Shown here piece after piece: positions 1 to 8,551 of a stretch of DNA of 64,000 nt (its first letter is position 1; every line of letters begins with the position of its first letter). Under the pieces are notes generated by a model. The model ran no database searches and was not told the DNA's origin. It saw nothing but the letters and a program-made list of their open reading frames with translations. Origin of the DNA: Paractinoplanes toevensis (lineage in GTDB: Bacteria > Actinomycetota > Actinomycetes > Mycobacteriales > Micromonosporaceae); NCBI RefSeq assembly GCF_018332695.1, contig NZ_BOQN01000095.1, positions 1 to 64,000 of the forward strand, in the 5' to 3' direction. Made by a program: the position numbers and the translations under genes.

Positions 1-826
1 TGATGATGCCGAAGAACGGCAGGGCGATGATGTAGACCTCGGGGTGGCCGAAGAACCAGAAGAGGTGCTGCCAGAGCATCGGGCCGCCGGTGTCCGCGTC
101 GAAGACGTGCGCGCCGAGGACGCGGTCGGCGGCAAGAGCGAACAGCGAGGCGGCCAGGAACGGGAAGACCAGGATCGCCAGGAGGCTGGTGACCAGCATG
201 TTCCAGGTCAGAATGGGCATCCGGAACATGGTCATGCCGGGGGCGCGCAGCGTCAGGATCGTGGTGATCAGGTTGACCGCGCCGAGGATCGTGCCGAGGC
301 CGGACAGCGCGAGGCCGACCACCCACATGTTGCCGCCGATGCCGGGGGAGTGCAGCGAGTCGCTCAGCGGGGAGTAAGCGGTCCAGCCGAAGTCGGCCGC
401 GCCGCCCGGGGTGAGGAATCCGCACATGGCGATCGACACACCGAACAGGTAGAACCAGTAGGCGAGCGCGTTCAGCCGGGGAAAGGCCACGTCCGGGGCG
501 CCGATCTGCATCGGCACCACGAAGTTCGCGAAGGCGAACACGATCGGCGTCGCGAAGAACAGCAGCATCGCGGTGCCGTGCATGGTGAAGAGCTGGTTGT
601 ACTGCTCGGGCGAGAGGAACTGCATCCCCGGGCGGGCCAGCTCGGCCCGCATCAGGAGGGCCATGACGCCGCCGATCATGTAGAACACGACCGACGTGAT
701 CATGTACATGATCCCGATCTGCTTCGCGTCGGTCGTCCGCAGGATCCGCGTCAGCGCCGAACCCTTGACCTGCCTCCGGACCGGATAGGGCCGGGTGGTG
801 ATCGGGCGGGGGGCGACTGTAGTCAT
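1..826 (-). CDS. ctaD: Cytochrome c oxidase subunit I, 5' part (runs off the window)
   Basis: This is the catalytic subunit of the aa3-type terminal oxidase, an integral membrane protein that reduces O2 and pumps protons. About 275 N-terminal residues of an expected 560-580 are present; the gene continues beyond base 1. The visible part has six or more hydrophobic segments, the heme-ligand segment LFTMHGTAML and the Cu-B motif WFFGHPEVYI, both diagnostic of the family. The ATG at 826 gives MTTVAPRP and is preceded by a GGAG ribosome binding site about 7 bases upstream. The gene faces away from the regulatory genes that follow. Identity is near certain; only the truncation by the window edge limits the description. 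Confidence 0.97.
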   Translation of the reverse strand, partial: MTTVAPRPITTRPYPVRRQVKGSALTRILRTTDAKQIGIMYMITSVVFYMIGGVMALLMRAELARPGMQFLSPEQYNQLFTMHGTAMLLFFATPIVFAFANFVVPMQIGAPDVAFPRLNALAYWFYLFGVSIAMCGFLTPGGAADFGWTAYSPLSDSLHSPGIGGNMWVVGLALSGLGTILGAVNLITTILTLRAPGMTMFRMPILTWNMLVTSLLAILVFPFLAASLFALAADRVLGAHVFDADTGGPMLWQHLFWFFGHPEVYIIALPFFGII

Positions 827-1001
827 GCGAGCTCCTCGGATATCGCGTCTAGGAAACCTCTACGCACCTCCTGTTATAGGCTTTCAACCGGCCGAACCGC
901 TCGATTTCCGAGCATTGAGCACATCTCCGGCGGACCGGGCAATGGGGCTCTTTATCACGTTGCCGCCGGCGGCACTGCTTTTTGCCGCAAGGCCGCTCTT
1001 A

Positions 1002-3617
1002 TCACTCAGGGCCGCCGAGGGTCGCTATCCAGCGCCGCACCAGATCGGCCGCGACGCCGGCCGGATGGTCCGGGCCGAGGTCCTCGGCCAGGCCGTCGGC
1101 CGCGTTGTCGATGAGCGCCCACGCCTCGTCGAACTGGATGTCCATCTGGTCCAGCGCGGCCGTCGCGTGGGCCAGGTAGCCGATCGCCAGCGCGGTGTCG
1201 GTCGAGTCCGTCCCGGACAGCTTCACCTGCTGGTCGTAGTGGGTGCTCGCGAACTCGAACAGCTCGGCCCGCTCGTCCATGTCGTCGGCGTCGAGCCGGA
1301 CGTCCTCCGGCCGTACCCCGTCCGGCAGGGTCGCGGCCGGCTCGAGAACGCCGAGCGGTTCGGCGCCGGCCGGCGCCGAACCGGCCCGGCGCAACTGTTC
1401 GATCAGCAGGGAACGCAGCGACCGCAGGGTGCGCGGGTGGGCCGGTCCCGGCCGAGCGACCCGCATCTCGTACGCCTCGGTCAGCAACGAGACCACCAGG
1501 TCGGGGTCGTCCTCGGCGGCGGCCCGGTTGGTCGCGGCGTCCGCGCTGCGCCCGTGGTCGTAGACCTGGCGGAACAGCTGCCGGGCACGATCCCGGTCAC
1601 CCAGTTCCAGCGTCGTCACGGCCAGGCTGCCGAGCGCGTCGAGGGTGCGTTCGTGGGCGTCACCGTGCACCGTTCGCACCGCGTCGTACACCTCGGCCTT
1701 GAGTCGCCGGGCGGTCTCCCGGTCGCCGGCGCGGCCGGTGGCGATGGCCAGGTTGTGCAGTGCGTCCAGCGTCTCCGGATGTCCCGGGCCGAGGCTCTCC
1801 GCGCGCGCCGCGTGCACCTGCGCGTAGAGATCGCGGGCGAGTTCGTGCGCACCGGCCGAGCTGTGCACGACGGCGATGTTGTTGAGGGCGGTGAGAGCAT
1901 CGAGGGGATCGGTGAGCCGGGCGTGGGCGTCCTCCAGGAGGGCCAGGGCCCGGCGGTGGTCGCCGTGCAGCCCGTACGCCGTGCCCAGGCCCAGCCGCAC
2001 GGCGAGCGTGACCGGATCGCTCTCGCCCAGCTCGGCCCGGCACACCTCGTGCAGGCGGTCGTAGAGTTCGAGCGCGGCGCGGCTGTCGCCCAGCTCGGTG
2101 TGCACCCGTCCGGCCTCGTTGAGCAGGTGCCACTCGTCTAGGTCGCGCATCTCGGCGGCGACCGCCCGCACGTGTGGCAGCAGGACGGCCAGGTCGGAGC
2201 TCGGCCGGTGCTGCTCACGGCCGGCGTCGAGCAACTCGCCGAGCCGCTCCACCGCGGCCAGCCGCAGAGCCTGGCGGCGCGGGTCGTCGCGGTACAGGGT
2301 CCGCACGGCGCGGTGGACGAGCGGATGGACCAGCGTCGTCCCGTCCGGCAGCACCTCGGCGAGTTGCCGCTCGACGATCTCGCCGAGGCCGTCGGCGGGC
2401 CGGAGCACCACCGGCAGCGGAGCGGGAGCGAGCACGCTCGCCGCCAGCAGCGCCTCGCGGCCGGCCGCCGGCACCGCGCGGACGGCCCGCGCCATGGTGG
2501 CCGCGACGCTTCCGATGTGGTCGGTGGGCAGCCGGGGCCGCAACTGCTCGGCCAGCAGGAGCGCGTCGCGATCGGGATGGTCGAGCGCCGTGGCGAGGTC
2601 GCGGAAGCCGGTGAAGCCCGGTGCGGTCACCAGGCCGGCGGCCAGGCGCAGGGCGAGCGCATGCCCGCCCAGCGTGTCGACCACGTGCCGGGCCGCGCCG
2701 TACTCCCGCCGGTCGGCCACCGGCCGGCGCGAGGTGAGCAGGGCGAGCCCGGCCTTGTGGCCGAGACCGCCGAGCCGCAGATGTTTGTCGCGGCCTACCC
2801 AATCCCGCAGGTCCTGCCGGGCGATCACCAGCGTCCGGCCCTCCGGCGTCGGTGCGCGCCGCGCGTCGAATTCCGGCTTGCCGATGTCGTCGGGCAGGTT
2901 GTCGACCAGCCAGAGATAGGGGCGGCCGGGTGGCGGCGCGGCGCTGGCGGCGGTGAACACGCCGCCGGGGAAGTCGTCGGCGAACAGCCGGACGTACTGC
3001 TCGGCCAGCATCGTCTTGCCCTGGCCGGCCGGGCCGGTCAGCGCCGCGACCTGGCCGCCGGCGAGTGGGTCATCGGTGGGGAACAGCGCGTCGTGGAGGT
3101 GCCACAGCTCGAACTCCCGGCCGTACAGCTCGTGCGGGTCGCGCCGGGGTGCCCGCGGTGGTTCGGGCGCGTCGCCGAGCCGGCGCGGATCGGCGGCACC
3201 CAGCCGGGTGACGTGTGCGGCGATCTGCTCGGACACCTCGCTCAGGTCCGAGTCGGTGCGGGGGAGCCGCCAGTGCTTGAGCCGCTCGGGCCGGACGTCG
3301 GCGATCTCCATGCCCTGCAGGACGGTGAGCACCCGGGCGCGGCTGCGGTGCAGGCGGTACGACCGCAGCAGCGCGAAGTGCATCTCCTGACGGCAGTACT
3401 CGCTGCTGAGCAGGGCCGGTGTGCAGAGCACGACCAGCGCGCGGGTGGCCCGCAGCGCGGCGTCGATGCGCTCGGTGAGGTAGTCGTAGTCGCGCATCCC
3501 GGACTCGTCCTGGAAGACGCTGAGCCCGGCGGCGGTCAGGGCGTCCCGCAACGCGTCGGCCCGGATCTTGTTCGCCCACGAGTAGCACAGGAAGACGTCA
3601 GTCTCGGCGGTCACCAT
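1002..3617 (-). CDS. TIR domain - STAND NTPase (NB-ARC-like) - TPR protein
   Basis: Predicted 871-residue cytoplasmic signalling NTPase. Residues about 6-133 form a TIR domain (VFLCYSW at its start); SSEYCRQE carries a glutamate (about E78) at the position used by NAD-cleaving TIR domains. A P-loop GPAGQGKT follows at about 195-202, with a Walker-B-like LWLVDN. The C-terminal half holds kinesin-light-chain-type TPR repeats with repeated ALNNIA/ALHNLA cores. I chose the ATG at 3617 because AAGGG lies at good spacing; the ATG at 3638 has no such site. The start overlaps the end of the upstream LuxR-type gene by 20 bases, so the two are probably translated together. Comparable TIR-STAND proteins act in anti-phage defence or as signalling switches; which applies here is not shown by sequence. 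Confidence 0.9.
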   Translation of the reverse strand: MVTAETDVFLCYSWANKIRADALRDALTAAGLSVFQDESGMRDYDYLTERIDAALRATRALVVLCTPALLSSEYCRQEMHFALLRSYRLHRSRARVLTVLQGMEIADVRPERLKHWRLPRTDSDLSEVSEQIAAHVTRLGAADPRRLGDAPEPPRAPRRDPHELYGREFELWHLHDALFPTDDPLAGGQVAALTGPAGQGKTMLAEQYVRLFADDFPGGVFTAASAAPPPGRPYLWLVDNLPDDIGKPEFDARRAPTPEGRTLVIARQDLRDWVGRDKHLRLGGLGHKAGLALLTSRRPVADRREYGAARHVVDTLGGHALALRLAAGLVTAPGFTGFRDLATALDHPDRDALLLAEQLRPRLPTDHIGSVAATMARAVRAVPAAGREALLAASVLAPAPLPVVLRPADGLGEIVERQLAEVLPDGTTLVHPLVHRAVRTLYRDDPRRQALRLAAVERLGELLDAGREQHRPSSDLAVLLPHVRAVAAEMRDLDEWHLLNEAGRVHTELGDSRAALELYDRLHEVCRAELGESDPVTLAVRLGLGTAYGLHGDHRRALALLEDAHARLTDPLDALTALNNIAVVHSSAGAHELARDLYAQVHAARAESLGPGHPETLDALHNLAIATGRAGDRETARRLKAEVYDAVRTVHGDAHERTLDALGSLAVTTLELGDRDRARQLFRQVYDHGRSADAATNRAAAEDDPDLVVSLLTEAYEMRVARPGPAHPRTLRSLRSLLIEQLRRAGSAPAGAEPLGVLEPAATLPDGVRPEDVRLDADDMDERAELFEFASTHYDQQVKLSGTDSTDTALAIGYLAHATAALDQMDIQFDEAWALIDNAADGLAEDLGPDHPAGVAADLVRRWIATLGGPE

Positions 3618-3939
3618 CGTGCCCTTCGTGGTCGGCATGGGCGAGCACGGCGAGGTTCACCCGCGAGCGTATAGCCAGTTTCAGGAAGATCTGTCGTAGG
3701 TGGAAGTTGACCGTGTGCCGCGAGATGGCCAGCCGGCGGGCGATCTGCTGGTTGGTGCAACCCTGGCCGACCAGGGCCGCGATCGCCGCCTCCTGCGCGG
3801 TGAGCGCGGCGAGGGTGCGGCCGCCGGCTCGGCCCGGCTGCAGTCGTTCGAGCAGGGCGGCCACGGCGGCCGGCGAACCGCTCACGGTGATTTCCATCCC
3901 GGTGTCGAAAAGCTTGATCAGTACGGGCTGGGTGTCCAT
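3598..3939 (-). CDS. Small LuxR-type helix-turn-helix regulator
   Basis: The product is 113 residues and ends in a LuxR/GerE HTH: the segment from LTAQEAAIAALVGQG through TNQQIARRLAISRHTVNFHLRQIFLKL matches the family recognition-helix pattern. The N-terminal 50 residues (IKLFDTGMEITVSGSPAAVAALLERL) resemble a short alpha/beta adaptor and not a receiver domain, so any input must come another way. The ATG at 3939 (MDTQPVLIK) is the first start after the divergent intergenic gap. Its 3' end overlaps the TIR-STAND gene by 20 bases, which suggests co-expression and a functional link. Target genes are unknown; the divergent SARP gene 99 bases away is a candidate. Confidence 0.85.
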   Translation of the reverse strand: MDTQPVLIKLFDTGMEITVSGSPAAVAALLERLQPGRAGGRTLAALTAQEAAIAALVGQGCTNQQIARRLAISRHTVNFHLRQIFLKLAIRSRVNLAVLAHADHEGHDGDRRD

Positions 3940-4038
3940 GGTCCCGACTGTCGGCCCGGCACCCGGGAATCGGCCTCCACCGATTCTGAAGTGGATCTGA
4001 AAGTTCACATCGAGTGATCCATGAGGTACAGATGGTGA
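3940..4038. promoter_or_regulatory. Divergent promoter region between LuxR/TIR-STAND and SARP-STAND genes
   Basis: A 99-base gap separates the two divergently transcribed units and must hold both promoters and any shared operator. It is visibly more AT-rich than the surrounding genes. An imperfect inverted pair (GGGAATCGG / CCGATTCTG, about 3964-3987) is the clearest symmetry. No convincing -35/-10 pair could be assigned. Confidence 0.45.
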
Positions 4039-6798
4039 ATGGTCGACGCGTCGGTTCGGTTCACCGTTCTCGGGCCGGTGCGGGTGCTCGCCGACGAGGG
4101 GCCGCTCGACGTGGGCGGCGCCACCGCCCGGGCCGTCCTGGCGCTGCTGCTGATCCGCGGCGAGAGCGGCGCCGGCCTCGAGGAGATCATCTCGTCGGTG
4201 TGGGGCTCGCCCGGCGCGGCGACCCGGGACAGCGCGTACCACTACGTCTCCGGCCTGCGGAAGGTCCTGAGCAGGGCGGGTGTCGACGCGGTCCTGGAGA
4301 GCCGGCGACCGCGCTACCGGATGCTGGTCACCCCCGACGCGGTCGACTGGCACCGGTTCCGCCGACTGGTGGCGCGGGCCCGCACGGAACGCGAACGGCA
4401 CGAGCCGCAGCAGGCCGCGGCGCTGCTGCGCGAGGCGCTGGGCCTGTGGCGGGGTGATCCACTGTCCGATGTCGGCGACCGGCTCGAGCCGCTGCGGCGG
4501 GACATGACCGAGCAGCGGCTGGTGGCGGTGGAGGCACTCGCGGCGATCGAGGCCCGTCAGGGCCAGCCGGACGAGGTGGTCCGCCTGTTGCGGGACGTCG
4601 TCACCGCCGCGCCGATCCGGGAGGGCGCGGCCGCGCTGTTCATCGACGCGCTGACGGCGCTGGGCCGCCGGGACGATGCCGGCGAGATCTACCGCCGATT
4701 GCATCGGCGGCTGGCCGACGAGTACGGCCTCGAACCGGGCGAGCAGTTGCAGGCGGCACACCAGCGCGCGCTGCGCAGTCCCGGCGCCACGGTCGCGGTA
4801 CACGCGCCGGTCGGCGACCGGCCGATCTCCGGACTGCCCGGCCCGGACCGGAACTTCACCGACCGCGAGGACGAATTGGGCCGGATCATCGCCGCGATCG
4901 AGACGGCGCCGGTCTGCGCCGTCCACGGCATGGGCGGCTCGGGCAAGACGGCCCTGGCGGTGCGGGCCGCGCACGCGATGGCCGACGCCTTCCCCGAGGG
5001 AGTGATCTTCCTTGACCTGCACGGATACAGCGAGCAGCGGGCGGCTCTGACCGCCGCCGAGACGCTCGACCGGCTGGTGCGCCGGCTGCGGGTCGACGCC
5101 ACCGTGATCCCGGTCGACTTCGACGAGTTGGCCGCGTTCTACCAGGACCTGATCGACGGCCGGCGGCTGCTGCTGGTGCTCGACAACGTGCGCGACGCCG
5201 CCCAGGTGCGCCCGGCGCTGCCGGGACCGGGCGGGTGCGCGGCGATCGTCACCAGCCGGCGGCGGCTGACCGCCCTGGACGATGCGTTCGTGCTGCCGCT
5301 CGACGTGCTCGCGCCGCCGGACGCGATTGCTCTCTTCCGGGCCGTGGCCGGCCCCGAGTCGTTGCCGGCCGGGACGGGCGACGACGTGTTGCGCCGGATC
5401 GTCGACCTGTGCGGGCGATTGCCGCTGGCGATCAGGATCGCGGCCGCCCGTTACCGTGCGAGTCAGGGTTACTCACTGACCGCATTGGAGGCGGCACTCT
5501 CGGTGGAAACTGATCGACTCGGTGAATTCGACGACGACGACCGGAGCGTGACGGCGTCGTTCCGGGTTTCCCTCAACGACCTGCCCGACCCGATCGCCCG
5601 CACGTTCATGCTGCTGGGTCTGCACACCAACGGAACCTTCGACGCCTACTCGGCCGCCGCGCTGGCCGAGATCTCGGAGCGTGATGCCCGGCGTCACCTG
5701 CGCTACCTCGGCGATCGCCACCTCGTCGCCGATCGTGGGCCGGACCGCTATCAGTTCCACGACCTGGTCGCGGTCTTCGCCCGGCAGCAGGGTTCGGCCT
5801 CGGTGCCGGCGGCCGAGCGGTCCGCCGCGCTGCATCGCCTCGCCGACTACTTCCTGCGTACGGCGGACGCCGCCGACCGCCGGATCACCTCGCACCGGTA
5901 TCGGGTGCCGCTGGCCCTGCTCGACCGGGAGGCGGCGGTCCCGCCGCTGCCCGATTACGACACCGCGCTGGAGTGGCTGGTGGCGGAGAACGGCAACCTC
6001 CAGCGGGCCTGCCTCGGTGCCGCCGAGGCCGGGCTGGACGAGCTCTGCTGGCAGCTCGCCTACACCCTGCGTGGCTACTACTACCTGGCCAAACGCTGGC
6101 AACCGTGGACGGCCACGCACGAGGCCGCGCTGGCCGCCGCGCTCCGCTGCGACGACCGCCGGGCCGAGGCCATGATCGCCAACAATCTCGGGCTGGCCCT
6201 TCTGGAGCAGCGCGACCCGGCGGGCGCCGCGGCGTATTACCGGCGGGCCCGCGAACTGTTCGCCGTGGTGGGTGACGAGCACGGGGAGAACACCGCCCGG
6301 GCCAACCTCGCCTGGCTGCACTACGAGAAGCACGACTACCAGCTCTTCCTCGACGAGTTGCGCCCGGTCCGCGACTTCTACGCGCGGTCCGGCTCGGATC
6401 GCAACGCCGCCATCACCCTGCGCGGGATCGGCCTGGCCGAGGCCGAGCTGGGCCGCACCCGCGAGGCGATCGCCGATCTGTCCGAGTCGCTGGCCGTTTT
6501 CGAGCGGCTCGAGCTGCGGATGGACGCGGCGATGACGTTCAACGCGCTCGGCGAGATCTATCAGCGGATCGGCGCCGCGGACCGGGCGGCCGGCGCGTTC
6601 GAGCAGGCCATCGCGGCGGCCCAGCGCTCGGGGAGCGTCTTCGAGCAGGCGCGGGCCCACCATCACCTGGGTGAGCTGGCCGAGGACGCCGGGGACACCT
6701 ACACGGCGCACCGGCAGTGGACCTCGGCACTGGCGGGTTACGAGACCCTGCGGGCCCCGCAGGCCGCCCTGATCCGGGCGCTCCTCGACGGTCGCTGA
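4039..6798 (+). CDS. SARP-family transcriptional regulator with NB-ARC and TPR domains (AfsR-like)
   Basis: The product is 919 residues. Residues 1-100 form an OmpR-type winged helix (FTVLGPVRVL at the start, SAYHYVSGLRKVL in the DNA-binding half). About 100-245 is the bacterial transcriptional activation domain ending YGLEPGEQLQAAHQ. The STAND NTPase core has the P-loop GMGGSGKT at 297-304 and a Walker-B-like LLLVLDNV. The C-terminus has TPR repeats (ANNLGLALLEQRD, FNALGEIYQRIG). AfsR and its relatives activate secondary metabolism or morphological genes in actinomycetes, often under Ser/Thr kinase control. No biosynthetic cluster adjoins this gene, so it may be pleiotropic. It is divergent from a second STAND protein, an unusual pairing. 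Confidence 0.93.
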   Translation: MVDASVRFTVLGPVRVLADEGPLDVGGATARAVLALLLIRGESGAGLEEIISSVWGSPGAATRDSAYHYVSGLRKVLSRAGVDAVLESRRPRYRMLVTPDAVDWHRFRRLVARARTERERHEPQQAAALLREALGLWRGDPLSDVGDRLEPLRRDMTEQRLVAVEALAAIEARQGQPDEVVRLLRDVVTAAPIREGAAALFIDALTALGRRDDAGEIYRRLHRRLADEYGLEPGEQLQAAHQRALRSPGATVAVHAPVGDRPISGLPGPDRNFTDREDELGRIIAAIETAPVCAVHGMGGSGKTALAVRAAHAMADAFPEGVIFLDLHGYSEQRAALTAAETLDRLVRRLRVDATVIPVDFDELAAFYQDLIDGRRLLLVLDNVRDAAQVRPALPGPGGCAAIVTSRRRLTALDDAFVLPLDVLAPPDAIALFRAVAGPESLPAGTGDDVLRRIVDLCGRLPLAIRIAAARYRASQGYSLTALEAALSVETDRLGEFDDDDRSVTASFRVSLNDLPDPIARTFMLLGLHTNGTFDAYSAAALAEISERDARRHLRYLGDRHLVADRGPDRYQFHDLVAVFARQQGSASVPAAERSAALHRLADYFLRTADAADRRITSHRYRVPLALLDREAAVPPLPDYDTALEWLVAENGNLQRACLGAAEAGLDELCWQLAYTLRGYYYLAKRWQPWTATHEAALAAALRCDDRRAEAMIANNLGLALLEQRDPAGAAAYYRRARELFAVVGDEHGENTARANLAWLHYEKHDYQLFLDELRPVRDFYARSGSDRNAAITLRGIGLAEAELGRTREAIADLSESLAVFERLELRMDAAMTFNALGEIYQRIGAADRAAGAFEQAIAAAQRSGSVFEQARAHHHLGELAEDAGDTYTAHRQWTSALAGYETLRAPQAALIRALLDGR

Positions 6799-6839
6799 CG
6801 TTCAGACGTTTTCCCAGATCGCCCTCTGACGATCGGGTC

Positions 6840-7139
6840 ATGAACCTCGATCACAGCTTTGTCGAGCAGGTCCTTCAGCAGCTCACCTTCGCCGTGATCG
6901 GCTGGCTGGCGGGCCGGTCGGTCCGGGCGGTGCGCCGGCGAATCCTCGTCCCACCGCCGCCGGTCGTCGAGATCCGGATCGAGGTTCACCTCGCATGGGA
7001 TGACATAGATGGTTATCGATCATTGACTCAATTGAAACAAATGGATACGGTCCTGAGCCAGGAAAGCGCTTACCGGTCGTCCCGTCCCCCCGCGGGCCGC
7101 TCTCCCGGTCTGGGTGATCCGCCGCATCGGAGGTTCTGA
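6840..7139 (+). CDS. Small hypothetical protein (doubtful 3' part)
   Basis: A 99-residue frame starts at an ATG with no strong ribosome binding site. It has an amphipathic/hydrophobic N-terminal helix (FVEQVLQQLTFAVIGWLAG), a basic stretch (RSVRAVRRR) and a PPPPVVEIRIEV segment. This N-terminal half has a coding look, but from about 7020 the DNA becomes AT-rich and contains a promoter-like TTGACT and a LacI-type box belonging to the next gene. Either the frame really overlaps a promoter or the true gene ended earlier and has decayed. The stop overlaps the pectate lyase ATG by one base. I do not recognise a family. Confidence 0.4.
   Translation: MNLDHSFVEQVLQQLTFAVIGWLAGRSVRAVRRRILVPPPPVVEIRIEVHLAWDDIDGYRSLTQLKQMDTVLSQESAYRSSRPPAGRSPGLGDPPHRRF
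7061..7074 (+). promoter_or_regulatory. LacI-family operator upstream of pectate lyase
   Basis: GGAAAGCGCTTACC is a near-palindrome with the central CG typical of LacI-family operators; similar boxes precede polysaccharide-degrading genes in actinomycetes. It lies 65 bases upstream of the lyase ATG. A TTGACT at 7023-7028 and a GATACG at 7044-7049 could be the -35 and -10, although the 15-base spacing is short. The box would then sit over the transcription start, consistent with repression. Confidence 0.5.
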
Positions 7140-8002
7140 TGTCCACCCACGCTTCCCTGCACTCGTGGCGAATTCCCCTGCTCGCCACCGCCACGCTCGC
7201 CGCCACCGCCGTCGCGTTTCTGGTTTCCGTCCCGGCCGCCTCGGCCGCCACCTTCAACCAGGAGGGCTGGTCCACCCAGGGCGGCGGCACCAGCGGCGGC
7301 TCCACCAGCACCACCGTCACGGTGACCAGCCTGTCGGCGCTGACCACCGCGGCCAAGTCGAGCACTTCGCAGACGATCACCGTCAACGGCAACTTCAGCT
7401 GCTCGGCCGACGTGACCGTGGCGGCCAACAAGACCATCGTCGGGGTCGGCTCCAGCTCGGGGCTCACCGGATGCGGGTTCAAGATCAATGACGTCAACAA
7501 CGTCATCATCCGGAACCTGAAGATCGCCAAGGTGAGGCCGGAACCGGCAACGGCGACGCCATCCACATCGACGGTGCCACCCACGTCTGGATCGACCACC
7601 TCGACCTGTCCAGCGACACCACCAGCGGCACCGACTATTACGACGGCCTGGTCGACATCACGCACGCCCGCCGACTACATCACGGTGTCCTGGAACTACG
7701 AGCACGACCACATCAAGTGCAACCTGCTCGGGCACAGCGACGACAACGCCGCCGAGGACACCGGTCACCTGCGGGTCACCTACCACCACAACTACTTCCG
7801 CAACTGCGACCAGCGCGGGCCGCGGGTGCGCTTCGGCAACCCGGTGCACGTCTACAACAACTACTACTACAACAGCGGGACGTACGGCGTCGCGACGACC
7901 TGCAACGCGGGCGTGTACGTCGAGCGCAACTACTTCGAGAACACCCCGAACACGGTGGTCACCTCGACCGGTTCGTCGCCCGCGGGCACCGGCAAGATCT
8001 GA
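7139..8002 (+). CDS. Secreted family PL1 pectate lyase, carrying a compensated frameshift
   Basis: The 287-residue frame has a signal peptide (cleavage after PAASA, about residue 36) and then PL1 beta-helix sequence: VNGNFSCSADVTVAANKTIVGVGSS, VIIRNLKI and HHNYFRNCDQRGPRVRFG with the catalytic-region arginines. Between about 7535 and 7668 the open frame reads a Thr/Pro/Ser-rich sequence unlike the family. In the +2-shifted frame the same DNA encodes IHIDGATHVWIDHLDLS and DYYDGLVDITHA, the conserved PL1 core. One base appears lost near 7535 and one gained near 7667. The C-terminus also jumps from NTPNTVV to SPAGTGKI and looks internally shortened. As read the enzyme lacks its WIDH region and is probably inactive, unless these are sequencing errors. 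GGAGG precedes the ATG. Confidence 0.7.
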   Translation: MSTHASLHSWRIPLLATATLAATAVAFLVSVPAASAATFNQEGWSTQGGGTSGGSTSTTVTVTSLSALTTAAKSSTSQTITVNGNFSCSADVTVAANKTIVGVGSSSGLTGCGFKINDVNNVIIRNLKIAKVRPEPATATPSTSTVPPTSGSTTSTCPATPPAAPTITTAWSTSRTPADYITVSWNYEHDHIKCNLLGHSDDNAAEDTGHLRVTYHHNYFRNCDQRGPRVRFGNPVHVYNNYYYNSGTYGVATTCNAGVYVERNYFENTPNTVVTSTGSSPAGTGKI

Positions 8003-8020
8003 TTCTCCCGTCCCCACAGT

Positions 8021-8055
8021 GAAGCCGGGAGGCAGCCACCGCGCCTCCCGGCTTC
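8021..8055. terminator. Terminator hairpin between convergent genes
   Basis: A 13-bp perfect stem (GAAGCCGGGAGGC, 8021-8033, with its complement at 8043-8055) and a 9-base loop lie just after the lyase stop and 4 bases before the stop of the convergent gene. It can serve both strands. There is no clear T-tract, as is usual in high-GC actinomycetes. Confidence 0.8.
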
Positions 8056-8059
8056 GCAC

Positions 8060-8506
8060 CTAGTCCTCTTCGCGTACCCGTAGATGCGGGACTCCGCCGG
8101 CGCAGGACAGCTCCACCTTGACCCGGTCGTGGTTGTCGCGGTTGCCGCGGAACTCGCCCTCCCGGTCGTCCTGCTCGTGCACCGAGTAGCCCTGGGCCGG
8201 TGCCATCGACTCGATCCGCTCGCAGGACACCATGACGGTGCCGCCGGCCGTCTGGATCGCCTGCACGTCCTGCGGGGCCGCACCCACCTGTTCGGAGGGT
8301 GCCGCCGAGGGGGAAGCCGACGGCGACGACGTGCCGAGTGCCCGCTCCACGTCCTGCTCGCTGATCGGCGAGCCCTGCCGGGACGTCAGCCCCGCCCCGA
8401 CCAGGCCGATCCCGACGACGCCGACCAGCACGGCCAGCACCGCGGCCAGGATCCACCCGGCGACGATGATCATTGGCCGGCGGCCCAGCCGATCGAGGAA
8501 ACGCAT
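8060..8506 (-). CDS. Membrane-anchored hypothetical protein
   Basis: The 148-residue product has a basic N-terminus (MRFLDRLGRRP), one long transmembrane segment (about 12-40) and a Ser/Pro/Ala linker (SSPSASPSAAPSE). A small outer domain with two cysteines (MVSCERIES and VELSCAGG) follows, which could form a disulfide. This layout indicates an inner-membrane-anchored extracytoplasmic protein. No family is recognised. It is transcribed divergently from the response regulator at 8609, and the 102-base gap holds a direct repeat (8552-8569) that also occurs upstream of another small exported protein at 11043. It may therefore belong to that two-component regulon. Confidence 0.75.
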   Translation of the reverse strand: MRFLDRLGRRPMIIVAGWILAAVLAVLVGVVGIGLVGAGLTSRQGSPISEQDVERALGTSSPSASPSAAPSEQVGAAPQDVQAIQTAGGTVMVSCERIESMAPAQGYSVHEQDDREGEFRGNRDNHDRVKVELSCAGGVPHLRVREED

Positions 8507-8551
8507 ACGCCTACTCTGCGGCCTCCGACCCTAAGACGGGCCCCCGGCACG

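Noticed and set aside
44..1114. Long plus-strand open frame over the ctaD region
   Set aside because: It is the antisense shadow of ctaD and the following gap; composition is Arg/Gly/Glu-rich without any domain.
795..3674. Long plus-strand frames opposite the TIR-STAND gene
   Set aside because: The minus-strand frame has clear TIR, P-loop and TPR motifs; the plus-strand frames have none.
3598..5022. A 474-residue minus-strand frame including the LuxR-type gene
   Set aside because: Only the last 113 residues (from the ATG at 3939) have protein-like sequence; the upstream part is antisense to the SARP gene.
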